Source: Cladophialophora immunda (taxonomy: Eukaryota > Ascomycota > Eurotiomycetes > Chaetothyriales > Herpotrichiellaceae). Taken from it: DNA of 64,000 nucleotides. Below are positions 1 to 9,454 of this stretch, one piece after another. Below the pieces are notes generated by a model. That model did no database searches, had not been told where the DNA came from, and worked only from the letters and a program-made list of their open reading frames with translations. Every line of letters begins with the position of its first letter. Position 1 is the stretch's first letter. Where the stretch lies: the NCBI RefSeq assembly GCF_000835495.1, contig NW_015622544.1, forward strand, positions 4,616,855-4,680,854, given 5' to 3'. The position numbers and the translations under genes were made by a program.

Positions 1-1062
1 TCGAGGCCATTTCCGTTGCAGGAGGCGTCCTCGACAATGGCACCAACGTCGCCGCAGAGGGTCTGGACAGAGAGGCAGACCTTGATGCTGATTACATGAT
101 TGGAATTGGCTACCCGACTCCCTTGACTGCATATCATACCGGTGGGAGAGATCCGTCATTTGTGCCCGACTTGGTGACCCCCACCAACAGCGATGAGCCT
201 TTCCTGGTGTGGGCCAATTATATGGCAGGGCTACCGGATAATGAGGTGCCTCAAGTCATTTCCACCTCTTACGGAGACGACGAACAAACTGTCAGTCGCT
301 CTTACGCCCAAGCAGTTTGCAATCAATTTGCACAACTAGGAGCACGAGGTGTATCGTTGTTCTTTTCTAGTGGTGATGCTGGTGTCGGATCAGATGGGCA
401 ATGTTTCAGCAATGTGGACAACACTACCGCCATGTTTCTTCCGTCCTTCCCAACTGACTGCCCCTACGTTACCACCGTTGGGGCGACAACTGGCTATCCT
501 GAATCGGCGGCCTGGAGGAAGCTGAGTGGTGGAGGCTACTTTACCAGTGGCGCCGGGTTCAGCAACTATTTCGACATGCCGGCCTACCAGGCCGACACTG
601 TAAACGCATATGTTGACAGCCTCGGAGGGCTCTACGACGGACTCTACAACAAATCAGGTAAGTTCTTGATCAGAGACGCAAACTATATGCATGTAGCCCG
701 CTAACACTCTATTTCTCTATCTAGGACGCGCTTATCCTGATATTTCCTGCATTGGACAAGTCTTCCCCATTACATGGAACGGTAGCACACTCAACCTCGT
801 CGGCACATCTGGTTCTTCGCCCATCTGTGCGTCTGTCTTCACGCTGTTGAATGATGCATTGATCTCTGAGGGACGTCCTCCCATGGGTTTCCTCAATCCC
901 TGGTTGTATAAGTGGGGTCATACCCTCTTCACCGATGTCACGAATGGCACGTCTGCTGGCTGCAACACGACTGGATTCCCTGCAACTCCTGGGTGGGATG
1001 CGGTGACCGGCTGGGGAACTCCATATCTCCCAAAACTGCTCGATGCGTTTGGCTTGAAGTAA
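1..1062 (+). CDS. Secreted sedolisin-family (S53) serine peptidase, 3' part
   Basis: This is the C-terminal part of a peptidase of family S53 (tripeptidyl-peptidase/sedolisin type). The reading frame is already open at base 3, so the start lies outside the window. Exons are <3-657 and 725-1062, with a 67-bp intron (GTAAGT...CTAG). Sequence signs are the acidic pair in EADLD (about base 87, the family Glu/Asp catalytic residues), the oxyanion-hole region FFSSGDAGVG, the serine motif GTSGSSP after the intron, and the calcium-site pattern GWDAVTGWGTP near the end. The usual serine motif is GTSAS; here the residue after Ser is Gly, which is conservative. Known members are made as secreted zymogens active at acid pH and supply peptides from external protein. 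Family assignment is firm; substrate and tripeptidyl versus endo activity cannot be judged without the N-terminus. Confidence 0.93.
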
Positions 1063-1663
1063 GCGAGAGGTCAATTGGACGAACCCTGTACATAGGCGCT
1101 TACGAGGAGAAGAATAACAGACGTGGTAATGAAGAATGAAAATACATCGATCTCCAGTAACTTGTCGCTGTCCACCCTTCTGTGGCTTTTGGCGGCATCC
1201 ATGTTCTCGTGTTACATCTATCACCACAATGGAGTGCTATCCACGCGGTCCGAAGTTCAAATGGAAGCCACTAGGCTGGGTCAAGACACCCATTGACCAC
1301 TGACTGGTAGTTAAAGCCTCGGCGACGATCGTTGTTCGGAGCTGGCCGACATAGTTTTCTCCATGGATAAGCGCGAACGCAATTGCCATTGCCTCCGCTC
1401 CGACTGTGGGGTAAGAATGATACAGCGTTGCATCCCTCGCGACCATCAGGAAAAGAAAAGTCGATCGAGGCCGTGCAAGACTGCGAGAGACGAGAAGCGA
1501 TGGACATATCACAGAGCAAGAGAAGGACGTGATCCTCGCGGTGCAGGCGACACCAATTTCGCGCCGAGCACCTCCTCGATTGATACATACAGTCGGACTC
1601 CCCGCCCAACACTCGACGTCGCTTTCCGTCCTCCTCTGCTTCCGACAGTTCTCGCCTCTCACC
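1063..1663. other. Intergenic, 3' UTR plus promoter
   Basis: No supported gene lies here. Long open frames on both strands around 1237-1959 have no recognisable product and overlap the real oxygenase gene. The stretch before 1664 is pyrimidine-rich, as in fungal leaders. Confidence 0.5.
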
Positions 1664-2845
1664 ATGAAATACAAGCAAGCCATACCCGTCACCGTCTCCC
1701 TACGCGACCTGCAGTCCAACGCCGTCCCCTTCAGCACCCTCCTCGATGCGTTTGGCCCGGACAGCCTGGGCATCCTCGTGGTGACGGACCTGCCGCCCAC
1801 CTTCCCTCCGCTCCGGCAAAAGGTCCTCTCCAACGCCTCGCGCCTCGCGCACCTCCCTCCGCCGACTCTCCAAACTCTGACCAAGCCCAGTGCCAAGTAT
1901 CTCGTCGGGTGGAGCCACGGCGTGGAAACCCTGCGGCCGGGCGTGGTCGACACGGCCAAGGGGAGTTACTACATGAACTGCGCGTTTTACAAGTCCCCCT
2001 CCCTGCAGTCCGCGGACGGGGCCAAGTTCCCGGGCTTCGAGGAGTACACGGCGCCGAACGTGTGGCCTGAAGAAGGGGACATTCCGGAATTCCAGAGCGA
2101 CGCGGAAGAGCTGATCCGGTTGATCATCGACACGGCCGTGCTGGTCGCGCGGGCGTGCGACCGCTTCGCCGAGCACGAGATCGACGGGTACGAGGCCGGA
2201 TACCTTGAAAAGGTTGTCCGGGGAAGCGAGACGACCAAGGCCAGGCTGTTGCACTACTTCCCCACGGCGCAGCAGAGTGCGAATGCGAACGCCAAGGCGA
2301 ACGGGGATGCCAACGGGGATGCAACGAACGGGCACGTTTCTCCCTCAGTCAAGGAACAGGGGCAGAAGGAGGAAGATGATGGGCCTGAGATCGACGACTC
2401 CTGGTGCACCACGCACCTCGACCACGGGTGCCTGACGGGCTTGACATCGGCCATGTTCCTCGACGAATCCGCCTCCTCTCCCGGTGATCAGAATACAGAA
2501 GGGCAAGCACCCAACAGGGACGGTCAGTGCTACACGGAGCTACCTTCCTCCCCGGACCCGCAGTCCGGGCTGTACATCCTCTCGCGCGCGGGCCAGATCC
2601 ACAAGGTCGGCATCCCGCGCGCCGCGCTGGCCTTCCAGACCGGCGAGGCGCTGGAGCGCATCACGCGCGGCCGGTTCAAGGCCGTCCCGCACTTCGTCAG
2701 GGGCGTGGACTCGCGCAACAGCGTCGCCCGCAACACCCTGGCCGTCTTCACGCAGCCGAATCTGGACGAGCCCGTCGATCTGGAGACGGGGCTGACCTTT
2801 GGCGAGTTCGCCAGGGGGGTCGTCGAGAGGAACACGGCTGGCTGA
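1664..2845 (+). CDS. 2-oxoglutarate/Fe(II) oxygenase-like protein (clavaminate synthase-like fold)
   Basis: Single-exon gene for 393 residues. I place the start at 1664 (CACCATGA, good context); the open frame extends upstream to 1529 but that part looks like leader. The protein resembles fungal isopenicillin-N-synthase-like dioxygenases: an early segment ILVVTDLPPTFPPL, then the iron motif HLDHGCLTGL (His251 and Asp253), a likely third iron ligand His343 in AVPHFVRG, and an Arg-x-Thr type 2OG contact in VARNTLAVF. A low-complexity Asn/Ala/Gly insert near residues 205-225 is probably a surface loop. Known relatives oxidise small molecules with 2-oxoglutarate and O2; the substrate here is unknown and no biosynthetic neighbours suggest one. 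Cytosolic location is inferred from the lack of a signal peptide. Confidence 0.82.
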   Translation: MKYKQAIPVTVSLRDLQSNAVPFSTLLDAFGPDSLGILVVTDLPPTFPPLRQKVLSNASRLAHLPPPTLQTLTKPSAKYLVGWSHGVETLRPGVVDTAKGSYYMNCAFYKSPSLQSADGAKFPGFEEYTAPNVWPEEGDIPEFQSDAEELIRLIIDTAVLVARACDRFAEHEIDGYEAGYLEKVVRGSETTKARLLHYFPTAQQSANANAKANGDANGDATNGHVSPSVKEQGQKEEDDGPEIDDSWCTTHLDHGCLTGLTSAMFLDESASSPGDQNTEGQAPNRDGQCYTELPSSPDPQSGLYILSRAGQIHKVGIPRAALAFQTGEALERITRGRFKAVPHFVRGVDSRNSVARNTLAVFTQPNLDEPVDLETGLTFGEFARGVVERNTAG

Positions 2846-3437
2846 GAGCGGTGCGCGGAATCAATGGGTGTCAGGACCATTGGACTTCTCAACATGGGAA
2901 AAAGGAAGAAATTGTGTCAAGATATATGATTCTCTGTAGAGCAAAAATCAATACCCGCTTTTGCTTTCTTGTCGATAAACTCTGTCTGTTCAGCTTCGGT
3001 GATCTTCCTCGCCCCATAGATTAAATTCATACCCGTACCATACGTTTGCCCTTAGTTCTTCTTGTTGAATGATTCCACAACCCATGATCCCATACTTGCT
3101 CAACAAGTTCGACTTCCATACGAGCCCTCAAGCACTTGAACCTGCATGATCAGAGATGAAATGATGTTGGTTGGATTCGCCAAACGCCGGCGACGTCGTG
3201 GAAAGCCAGTCCGGTAGTCAGAATCCATCAAAAACGCCTCGCTCTAAGGACATAGACAAGTTATTGTGTCTTGCCACAAAATCTTAGTGTCAAAGCATAT
3301 TCAGCCGTACTTTTGGACAACCACGCAGAGAGGCAAAAAGAAAACCGGCCACAATGACATCGAACTCCCACTGAATCTTGGTCCCTCCTGGAACGACAAC
3401 GAGAAAAGTGGAAGAAATTCATTAAAGAAGCATGGCT
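2846..3437. other. Convergent intergenic region
   Basis: Tail-to-tail spacer between the oxygenase (+) and the next gene (-). It holds AT-richer 3' UTR sequence and no supported gene; the open frame at 3266-3622 runs antisense into the neighbouring gene and is a shadow. Confidence 0.5.
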
Positions 3438-4334
3438 TCACCTGGCTGCCTCTGTTTGAGATCTCCGTGCGAAGATTGATAGGGATGCACTATCAGAGGG
3501 CATATGGGTGCTGTCGGTCTCGACCCGGTCGAGGTGATTGGGTTCGTGGTATGATTCTGCATGGGATTGGAGGGTCGAGGACCGTGACATGGTTTCGTTG
3601 GCCTCTCCAGCTTGTCGAATAGCTCTCAGTGTTTGCGGGTCCAGTCTTCGAATGGCGGCCATGACCACGTTAATGTCAATATCGTCGTGCCGCTCCAAGG
3701 TGTCCTTGAGCCACTGTTCCCATGCAAGGTTCATAGCTGAAGGATCCCCCCGTAGACGGGACTGCATAGTATCGCGCAGTAAGGCGATGAACTCCTCTTC
3801 TGCTGCTGACGAGGGAGTGTCCACATCCTTGGCTTTGCATTCTTCTTTCTCCGGGGTTGCTACCAGGGTCTCGCTGGTCGAGGATGCTCGGTCGACAGAG
3901 GCTGGCCGGGACAGATCTTCAAAGACTGCTCTGGGACCATTTCCGGGCAGCGCTGCAACGACATCGTCGGCTGTGGTAGTTCTGACCTCGACCCCCGCTT
4001 CACGTTCGTATCTTTCCTTGGCCGCTCTTGTACCTTCCCAGTGACACAAACCCAGAATTTCGTCATCAGTCAGCCCCAGTTCGTCGAAGACGCGGAAAAG
4101 ACGTCTATGCCAAGGATATCTTGATAGTCGACGGCGGTGAGGAGTGAACGTGTAGTCGAGGCCAGGGTATTGTGCTTCCAGCGTGTCGAGGGCCCCATAG
4201 AAGTTCTGTACTTCGACCCGGATCTCGCCCACGATATGACGTTGGATATGAGCGTGAAAGGAGACTGGATCGCCTTGCTTCGGTTTGGGAAACGTCCTCT
4301 GGTAGATCAACTCTGGAATGCACGGTTTTCTCAT
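3438..4334 (-). CDS. Conserved-looking hypothetical protein
   Basis: Open frame of 298 residues starting at the ATG at 4334 (ATCATGA, A at -3). The N-terminal 120 residues are dense and look structured, with segments such as RRRLSRYPWHRRLF and FDELGLTDDEILGLCHWEGT; the C-terminal part is Ser/Glu-rich and probably disordered. I do not recognise a named family. The frame also reads through a further 13 codons upstream of 4334 (to an in-frame TAG at about 4376), so an upstream exon is possible. No signal peptide or membrane segment is visible. Coding status is supported by amino-acid composition and by the lack of an equally good frame on the other strand; function is unknown. Confidence 0.6.
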   Translation of the reverse strand: MRKPCIPELIYQRTFPKPKQGDPVSFHAHIQRHIVGEIRVEVQNFYGALDTLEAQYPGLDYTFTPHRRRLSRYPWHRRLFRVFDELGLTDDEILGLCHWEGTRAAKERYEREAGVEVRTTTADDVVAALPGNGPRAVFEDLSRPASVDRASSTSETLVATPEKEECKAKDVDTPSSAAEEEFIALLRDTMQSRLRGDPSAMNLAWEQWLKDTLERHDDIDINVVMAAIRRLDPQTLRAIRQAGEANETMSRSSTLQSHAESYHEPNHLDRVETDSTHMPSDSASLSIFARRSQTEAAR

Positions 4335-4644
4335 GATGGCTGTAGTCTCCCAGATCGGGCCAGTCCACCTGTTCTACTCGATTTTCCTCGGTCTTTTGCA
4401 AAAGCGAACTCTTGTGGCCTCAACGTTTGTACCCAGACCGCGCTTGTGTAATAGGTAGGAGTGCTCTTGTCACAGGCAGAACAGAGGTTCGGTGGGCGGC
4501 TGATGATCGGCTACCGACGTTTGGCCGGGGCTACGTAGGTGATCTTCAGGATCTTCGGAGCTGTGTACAATGGCGTGAGCAGATGGTTCGAGTGAGAGAG
4601 GGAGAATGGCGGTATTCGCAGGGGAAGGGCAGGTGAGACAGAGG

Positions 4645-5358
4645 TCATAGGATTTGGCGGAGGTGGTAGAGAGGTGGTAAGGGGTAGCTGCCAGGGAGAT
4701 GTTGTGGGAGGAGCAGGTAGAGTTCGTCTTGCAGTGAGGGGGATTGTTGAGGTTTTGACAGCTCCCGATGGAATTCGAAGGAGGCCGCTAGATTTGCTGG
4801 TCGGTGGTCTTGTTACTTTGGGGGGCGGCAAGGATCTCGCTTTTAGCTTCAGGTACCACCAGACTGGGAGGCGAACAGGCTCCTTTCCCTGAACCCCGCC
4901 GCTGACGATACTTACTGCAATACCCTGAATATCAAGAGTCCAGGCGTCAACTGACACAGCCGTCGCCAGCTTGGATGTTTCGACTCGCGCACAAGTGTCC
5001 ACGGCCCTGCCTATATATTCGATGCCGAGTGAAGAGCAGCCAAGGGAAGAAGAGAATGGGCTATTATTGAATGCGAATCGACGTTGAATTGGGACCACAC
5101 TGCCAGCAATCGCTGCGTTGGCACAATCTGATGCACCCAGACGTCGTTTGGCCCTTGGTTCTCCGTACTGTTTGCTTCCCTCCGCTGCCACTTGAGTGAC
5201 GGTCAGGTCGACTGGGTCTGCCACATCACCATCTATCCAACCAGCTAGAATTGGCCTTCTGGACCTCGAACCACAGTCACGTCCTCCATCACGACCCTAC
5301 CCGCTTTTCGCCTTTCACGGATTTCCTGTTTGTCAGGTGGCCAGCTCAGGCCGTGCAT
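4645..5358 (-). CDS. Possible multi-exon gene of unknown function
   Basis: A minus-strand gene is likely but its structure is uncertain. The clearest part runs about 5244-4916 and reads as ordinary protein (segments AKRRLGASDCANAAIAG and SKLATAVSVDAWTLDIQG), yet it contains no Met. A plausible first exon is 5358-5301 (starting MHGLSWPPDK), joined across a 56-bp intron 5300-5245 in matching phase. A strong GTAAGT donor occurs at 4915; a weaker one at 4923 would join to a C-terminal frame rich in C-ending codons (around LPPLYHLRQIL) that stops at 4647-4645. With the stronger donor a different frame runs to about 4460. I do not recognise the family. Confidence 0.35.
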
Positions 5359-5724
5359 GACCCTTATGCCTGGGTGCAGCGTTCGTCAAGCGGACAAATA
5401 AGAGGCAAGCTTTTGCGCCATTACCTCTGCGTTGCTCCCGGCTTCCAATCCTCTTTTGGCCTGCGTTTCCGATACGAACAAGCTGCCGACAAGCCCCCTA
5501 CCTCGCTCGAAAACCCTGCAGGTCATGGTTGCGGTTGGCCAGGATCTGTTCCGGGCAGCCTCCTGACTGGTGGCCTTTTCGCACGTCACCCCACGAAGGC
5601 GCCCATTTCCTGGGACCTTGCCAGAGCCTGTGGGGTAACAAGAGCCAGATCTTACAGCCTTGCAGTCGACGTGTTGGACGCAAAGCTCGCCCGGGTGGTA
5701 GTATTCTAGGTGCCACTGGCCATC
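5359..5724. promoter_or_regulatory. Divergent promoter region upstream of the SNM1-type gene
   Basis: Spacer of 366 bp between the uncertain minus-strand gene and the nuclease gene. Open frames here (5251-5709 on +, 5386-5844 on -) overlap real genes and show no family resemblance, so I treat it as promoter and leader. No specific element is recognised. Confidence 0.4.
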
Positions 5725-7818
5725 ATGTCGACCTTCAATGGCCTCGTCAAGGAATTTCCGAGTATTAGGATCGACTACTTCAGGCATCATCCGGGAAGGC
5801 CGCCGCCTGCTGCGTATTTTCTCAGCCATGTCCATAGCGATCACTTACTTGGGTTGGAGTCGGTCAAAATGCCTTTTGTATATTGCTCGGCTACAACCAA
5901 GCGTATCCTGCTTAATATGGAAAAATATCCCCATCGCATCAACTTTGCAAAAGGCATCCTTGAAGCCCGCAAACAACACTATCGGCACCTGAAGACAGTC
6001 CTCAGACCGCTGCCGATGAACACGGCCACGGCACTCGAGCTTGGCCCAAAACTTACCATTCGGGTGACGTTGCTGGATGCGAACCATTGTCCTGGCGCCG
6101 TCATGTTCTTGATTGAAGATGATGGCAAAGCCATTCTTTACACTGGAGATATTAGGGCTGAATTGTGGTGGGTGAACTCGATTGTGCAAAACCCCGTCTT
6201 ACTACCCTATGCTTGCGGCTTGAGGTATCTTGACTGTCTCTATCTCGATACCACGTTTGCCATTCGTGACGAGCCATATAGCGAGTTCCCGACAAAAGCT
6301 GAAGGGTTGAAAGAGCTTCTTGAGAAAGTGGTGCAATGTCCCCCAGACACGATATTCTACTTTAGAGCGTGGACTCTGGGCTACGAAAATGTTTGGGTCG
6401 CTCTATCCAACATTCTGCAATCCCGTGTCCATGTAGATGAATATCAGCTCCGGATATTTGCCAATGGAGTCGATACCGGCAGTAACGACTACGGGGCGCT
6501 GACGGGCTTCGCCGTTGGCAACACTCATCTTCCAGGTTGTCTCAGTCTGGATACCGCTGCAAGGATTCATAGCTGTGAACCTGGGTTGAAGTGTCACTCT
6601 GAAATCAAACAGATGAAGAACATCAGGTGGATAACTCCTATCATTTCGAGACTCAAAGATGGAACCGAGATCAGGGAGCTTGGGGCCGGCGGAGGCGCAA
6701 GAGACCTCTATCCCACGTCTGAATTGAAGGTGGAGGATCACGCATCTGTCCAGCAGCTTATGAACCTCTTTGCATCTTCTATGGACGACACCGCATCGGT
6801 ATCGAACGTGTTTCGACCGCTTGGCCATTTCGGGGCGAGAGGAGATTTGTGCCTTGCCATGGAAGCACCAGACGAATTGGGACTTGACCAGAATGGCCAT
6901 ATACAACTGAAGGATTTGGTGCCCTTCCTTGCGAAGAGATACGGGAAGACAGATGCTTCACGTCCAGGGCAGAGGCATTCTGATCAAGAGTCAAGACCTC
7001 AGACCGGCAACGATACCATACACTTTCCTTATTCTCGCCACTCCTCATATAACGAGCTCCGTGATTTTGTTGAGCGGTTCCGACCTAGGGATATCTGCCC
7101 CTGCACAGTCTGCCCGGAGACTTGGACCGAGGAACTTAGCATGCAGGCACTTTTCGGAGACCTTTGTTCAGAGCAAACATTCTACTTTGACCAAGAGACG
7201 CGGGAAGTAGTTGAAAAATTGAGGGAAGGGGAGGGGCTTAGGAGTGCCAGTGGTAAAAGGAAACGAGGAGATGATGATACTCAGAAGACGGAATCCCAGG
7301 AGACCAACCACGACGATCTTATGAGTGGGGAAGAGGAAATGGAGATCCTGAGATCTTCCAAGAAGCGTGCTGAGTTCGGAGATGCAGAGGCAGATCCACA
7401 GAGGCGCAACCAAAAGGCGTGTAGCCTAGGCCCCAACGGTGTCTCTCAAGCCTATCCAGCATTCCACCGACGCCGGGGGAGCGATGACTGGGACCTATTC
7501 GAGGACGACACTAGTGATAACCCATTCTTTCCTTCGGTCTTCGACAGTCAACCAGGAGACCTACTTGCCTCGTCTGATGAAGACGTCGAAGAGCGGCCGT
7601 CGCGGCTCTCAGCGGCTCAGCCAGAATGTCAAGGCTCACGTAGGGCAGAAAGCCAGCCCCTCGAGGCAAAAGAAAGGCTGATCCGGAGGCAAGAGAGGAT
7701 CTGGGCATACAAGGCTGCAACACGGTGTCTGGCACACAATGATAGCTCGGACTGGGATGCAATACCACTAAGAAGCGTGGGCCACATTGGACATGACGTT
7801 GAGGAGGATGAGCTGTAA
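5725..7818 (+). CDS. DNA cross-link/end-processing nuclease, Artemis/SNM1 (PSO2) type
   Basis: Intronless gene for 697 residues, start at the ATG at 5725 (CATCATGTC). The N-terminal third is a metallo-beta-lactamase fold with the zinc motif SHVHSDH (His35, His37, Asp39, His40), the later His in DANHCPGA and the Asp in LYTGDIR. The beta-CASP part carries the acidic residue in LYLDTT and a His in PYSRHSSY, as in SNM1/Artemis enzymes that trim DNA ends at hairpins, breaks and cross-links. WWVNS and the short spacing look closer to Artemis (DCLRE1C) than to PSO2. The tail beyond about residue 490 is acidic and Lys/Arg-rich (GKRKRGDDD) and probably disordered and nuclear. A role in DNA repair is inferred from family membership. 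Confidence 0.88.
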   Translation: MSTFNGLVKEFPSIRIDYFRHHPGRPPPAAYFLSHVHSDHLLGLESVKMPFVYCSATTKRILLNMEKYPHRINFAKGILEARKQHYRHLKTVLRPLPMNTATALELGPKLTIRVTLLDANHCPGAVMFLIEDDGKAILYTGDIRAELWWVNSIVQNPVLLPYACGLRYLDCLYLDTTFAIRDEPYSEFPTKAEGLKELLEKVVQCPPDTIFYFRAWTLGYENVWVALSNILQSRVHVDEYQLRIFANGVDTGSNDYGALTGFAVGNTHLPGCLSLDTAARIHSCEPGLKCHSEIKQMKNIRWITPIISRLKDGTEIRELGAGGGARDLYPTSELKVEDHASVQQLMNLFASSMDDTASVSNVFRPLGHFGARGDLCLAMEAPDELGLDQNGHIQLKDLVPFLAKRYGKTDASRPGQRHSDQESRPQTGNDTIHFPYSRHSSYNELRDFVERFRPRDICPCTVCPETWTEELSMQALFGDLCSEQTFYFDQETREVVEKLREGEGLRSASGKRKRGDDDTQKTESQETNHDDLMSGEEEMEILRSSKKRAEFGDAEADPQRRNQKACSLGPNGVSQAYPAFHRRRGSDDWDLFEDDTSDNPFFPSVFDSQPGDLLASSDEDVEERPSRLSAAQPECQGSRRAESQPLEAKERLIRRQERIWAYKAATRCLAHNDSSDWDAIPLRSVGHIGHDVEEDEL

Positions 7819-8191
7819 TGGGCAAAGCCTCTCGAAGGAGGACTTGGTGGAATAGCATTGAAAGGGACTTTTAGATAATAACGAGCATGTCTGGAGTACT
7901 CGGTATTATATGCATTGATTCGATGGTATGTAAGTGCGACAAGCCACCTTGGGGCGGGGCTGCTCCTCCGCGCGCGGTTGGATACCTCGCTCGGGCTTAA
8001 CAGACTCGGGATGCTGTAAAGGCCGGGAGCCCGTCAATTGGCTGCGCGTATCTGTCCTCGTTCTCCAGCTTCGGTGCTCGAAATTCCATTGTTGACGCCA
8101 TCTCGATTGCCCTTGACGTCTCACGATCCCATTTTCCGTCTCTGTTCTCCTGCTTGTTCTTATCACATCTCCCCGCCAAATCTCTTCCACC
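7819..8191. promoter_or_regulatory. 3' UTR and MCR1 promoter
   Basis: Spacer of 373 bp between two genes on the same strand. It is C/T-rich just before the MCR1 start (CTCTTCCACC), as usual for fungal leaders. The minus-strand open frames 7906-8193 show no family resemblance. Confidence 0.45.
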
Positions 8192-9454
8192 ATGCTTGCC
8201 AGGTCAGTCCTGAGGTCCTGCGGGCCTCTTCGCCAGGTACGTGACCTTGCTCCTGTGTCCGTTGACTCGTGGGGGAAGCACCCGCTGCTCCGTCAATGGA
8301 CATGATTGCTTCATCCCGCCAGCTTACAAATGAGCTCACACGTCCCTCCTTTCGCACAGAACTTCCGCACATACGCGACCGAAGCTCAGAAGCCGTCCTC
8401 CTCGTCGACACCCTGGATCGTGGGCGCCGCTGCCGTGGGCGCAGGCGTCATTGGCTACAACTTCCTGGGATCCAGCAGCAAGACGGCCAAGGCTGACGCT
8501 CCCAAGCCCTCCGAGGATGCACAGAAAATGGACAAGCAGGGCCCTGCGCCCAGCAAGACCTTCACGGGTGGGGAGCAAGGATTCGTCGATCTGAAGCTCG
8601 CGGAGATCATCCCGTACAACCACAATACCAAGATGTTCAAATTCGAGTTGCCGGACAAGGACCATGTGAGCGGGTTGAACGTTGCTTGTAAGTCGAGTGA
8701 CATGGAACTATATGTGGTCGGTCAGGTTTATTGACTTGGGTCCCAAAAAAGCTGCCATCATCACAAAATTCAAACCGGCCGATCAGGAAAAGCCGGTCAT
8801 CAGGCCCTACACGCCCATCAATGATGAAGGTAACCATCCCAGTCCTCGGTCCGGTGTCTTCAACCCAACTCACTCGCTCCCGCAGACGTCAAGGGCTATC
8901 TCGAACTTCTGGTCAAAGTCTACCCCAACGGGCCTATGTCCGAACACATCCACGGCATGAAACCAGGTGAAACCCTCTCGTTCAAAGGTCCCATCCCGAA
9001 ATACCCCTGGGCGCCCAACAAGCACGAGCATATAACCCTGATCGCCGGCGGCACGGGCATCACGCCCATGTACCAGCTGATCCGCGCCATCTTCAAGAAC
9101 CCCGAGGACAAGACCAAAGTCTCGCTCATCTTCGGGAACATCAAGGAAGAAGACATCCTGCTCAAGCAGGAGCTGTCTAAGCTGGAGAACGAGTTCCCCC
9201 AGCGGTTCCGGTGCTTCTTTACCCTGGACAACCCGCCCGAGAGCTGGCCGTACGGCAAGGGCTTCATCACCAAGGAATTGTTGAAGGAGGTCATCCCGGA
9301 TCCGAAGAGCGAGAACATCAAGATCTTCGTCTGTGGACCTCCGGGCATGTACAAGGCGATCAGCGGCGCGAAGACGTCTCCGCAAGACCAGGGCGAGTTG
9401 ACCGGCATCCTGAAGGAGCTGGGCTACACCAAGGACCAAGTGTTCAAGTTTTAG
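8192..9454 (+). CDS. MCR1: Mitochondrial NADH-cytochrome b5 reductase
   Basis: Four exons: 8192-8236, 8360-8687, 8752-8829 and 8886-9454, giving 339 residues in consistent phase. The N-terminus ([11 protein letters not shown], then FRTYATEA) is a mitochondrial presequence followed by a hydrophobic stretch [15 protein letters not shown], matching the dual intermembrane-space/outer-membrane forms known for MCR1. FAD-binding RPYTPIN spans exon 3, and the NADH-binding segments [10 protein letters not shown] and CGPPGMY lie in exon 4. The exon 2/3 junction at 8688/8752 restores NVASAIITKF, which matches the family; reading straight on hits a stop. The enzyme moves electrons from NADH to cytochrome b5, supporting sterol and fatty-acid chemistry and oxidative-stress resistance. 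The length is normal. Confidence 0.96.

Noticed and set aside
1237..1959. Minus-strand frame of 240 codons and overlapping frames
   Set aside because: No family features and it overlaps the oxygenase coding region and its leader on the other strand.
5251..5844. Overlapping frames on both strands (about 152 codons each)
   Set aside because: They cross the SNM1-type start codon or the intron of the minus-strand gene; composition is not protein-like.
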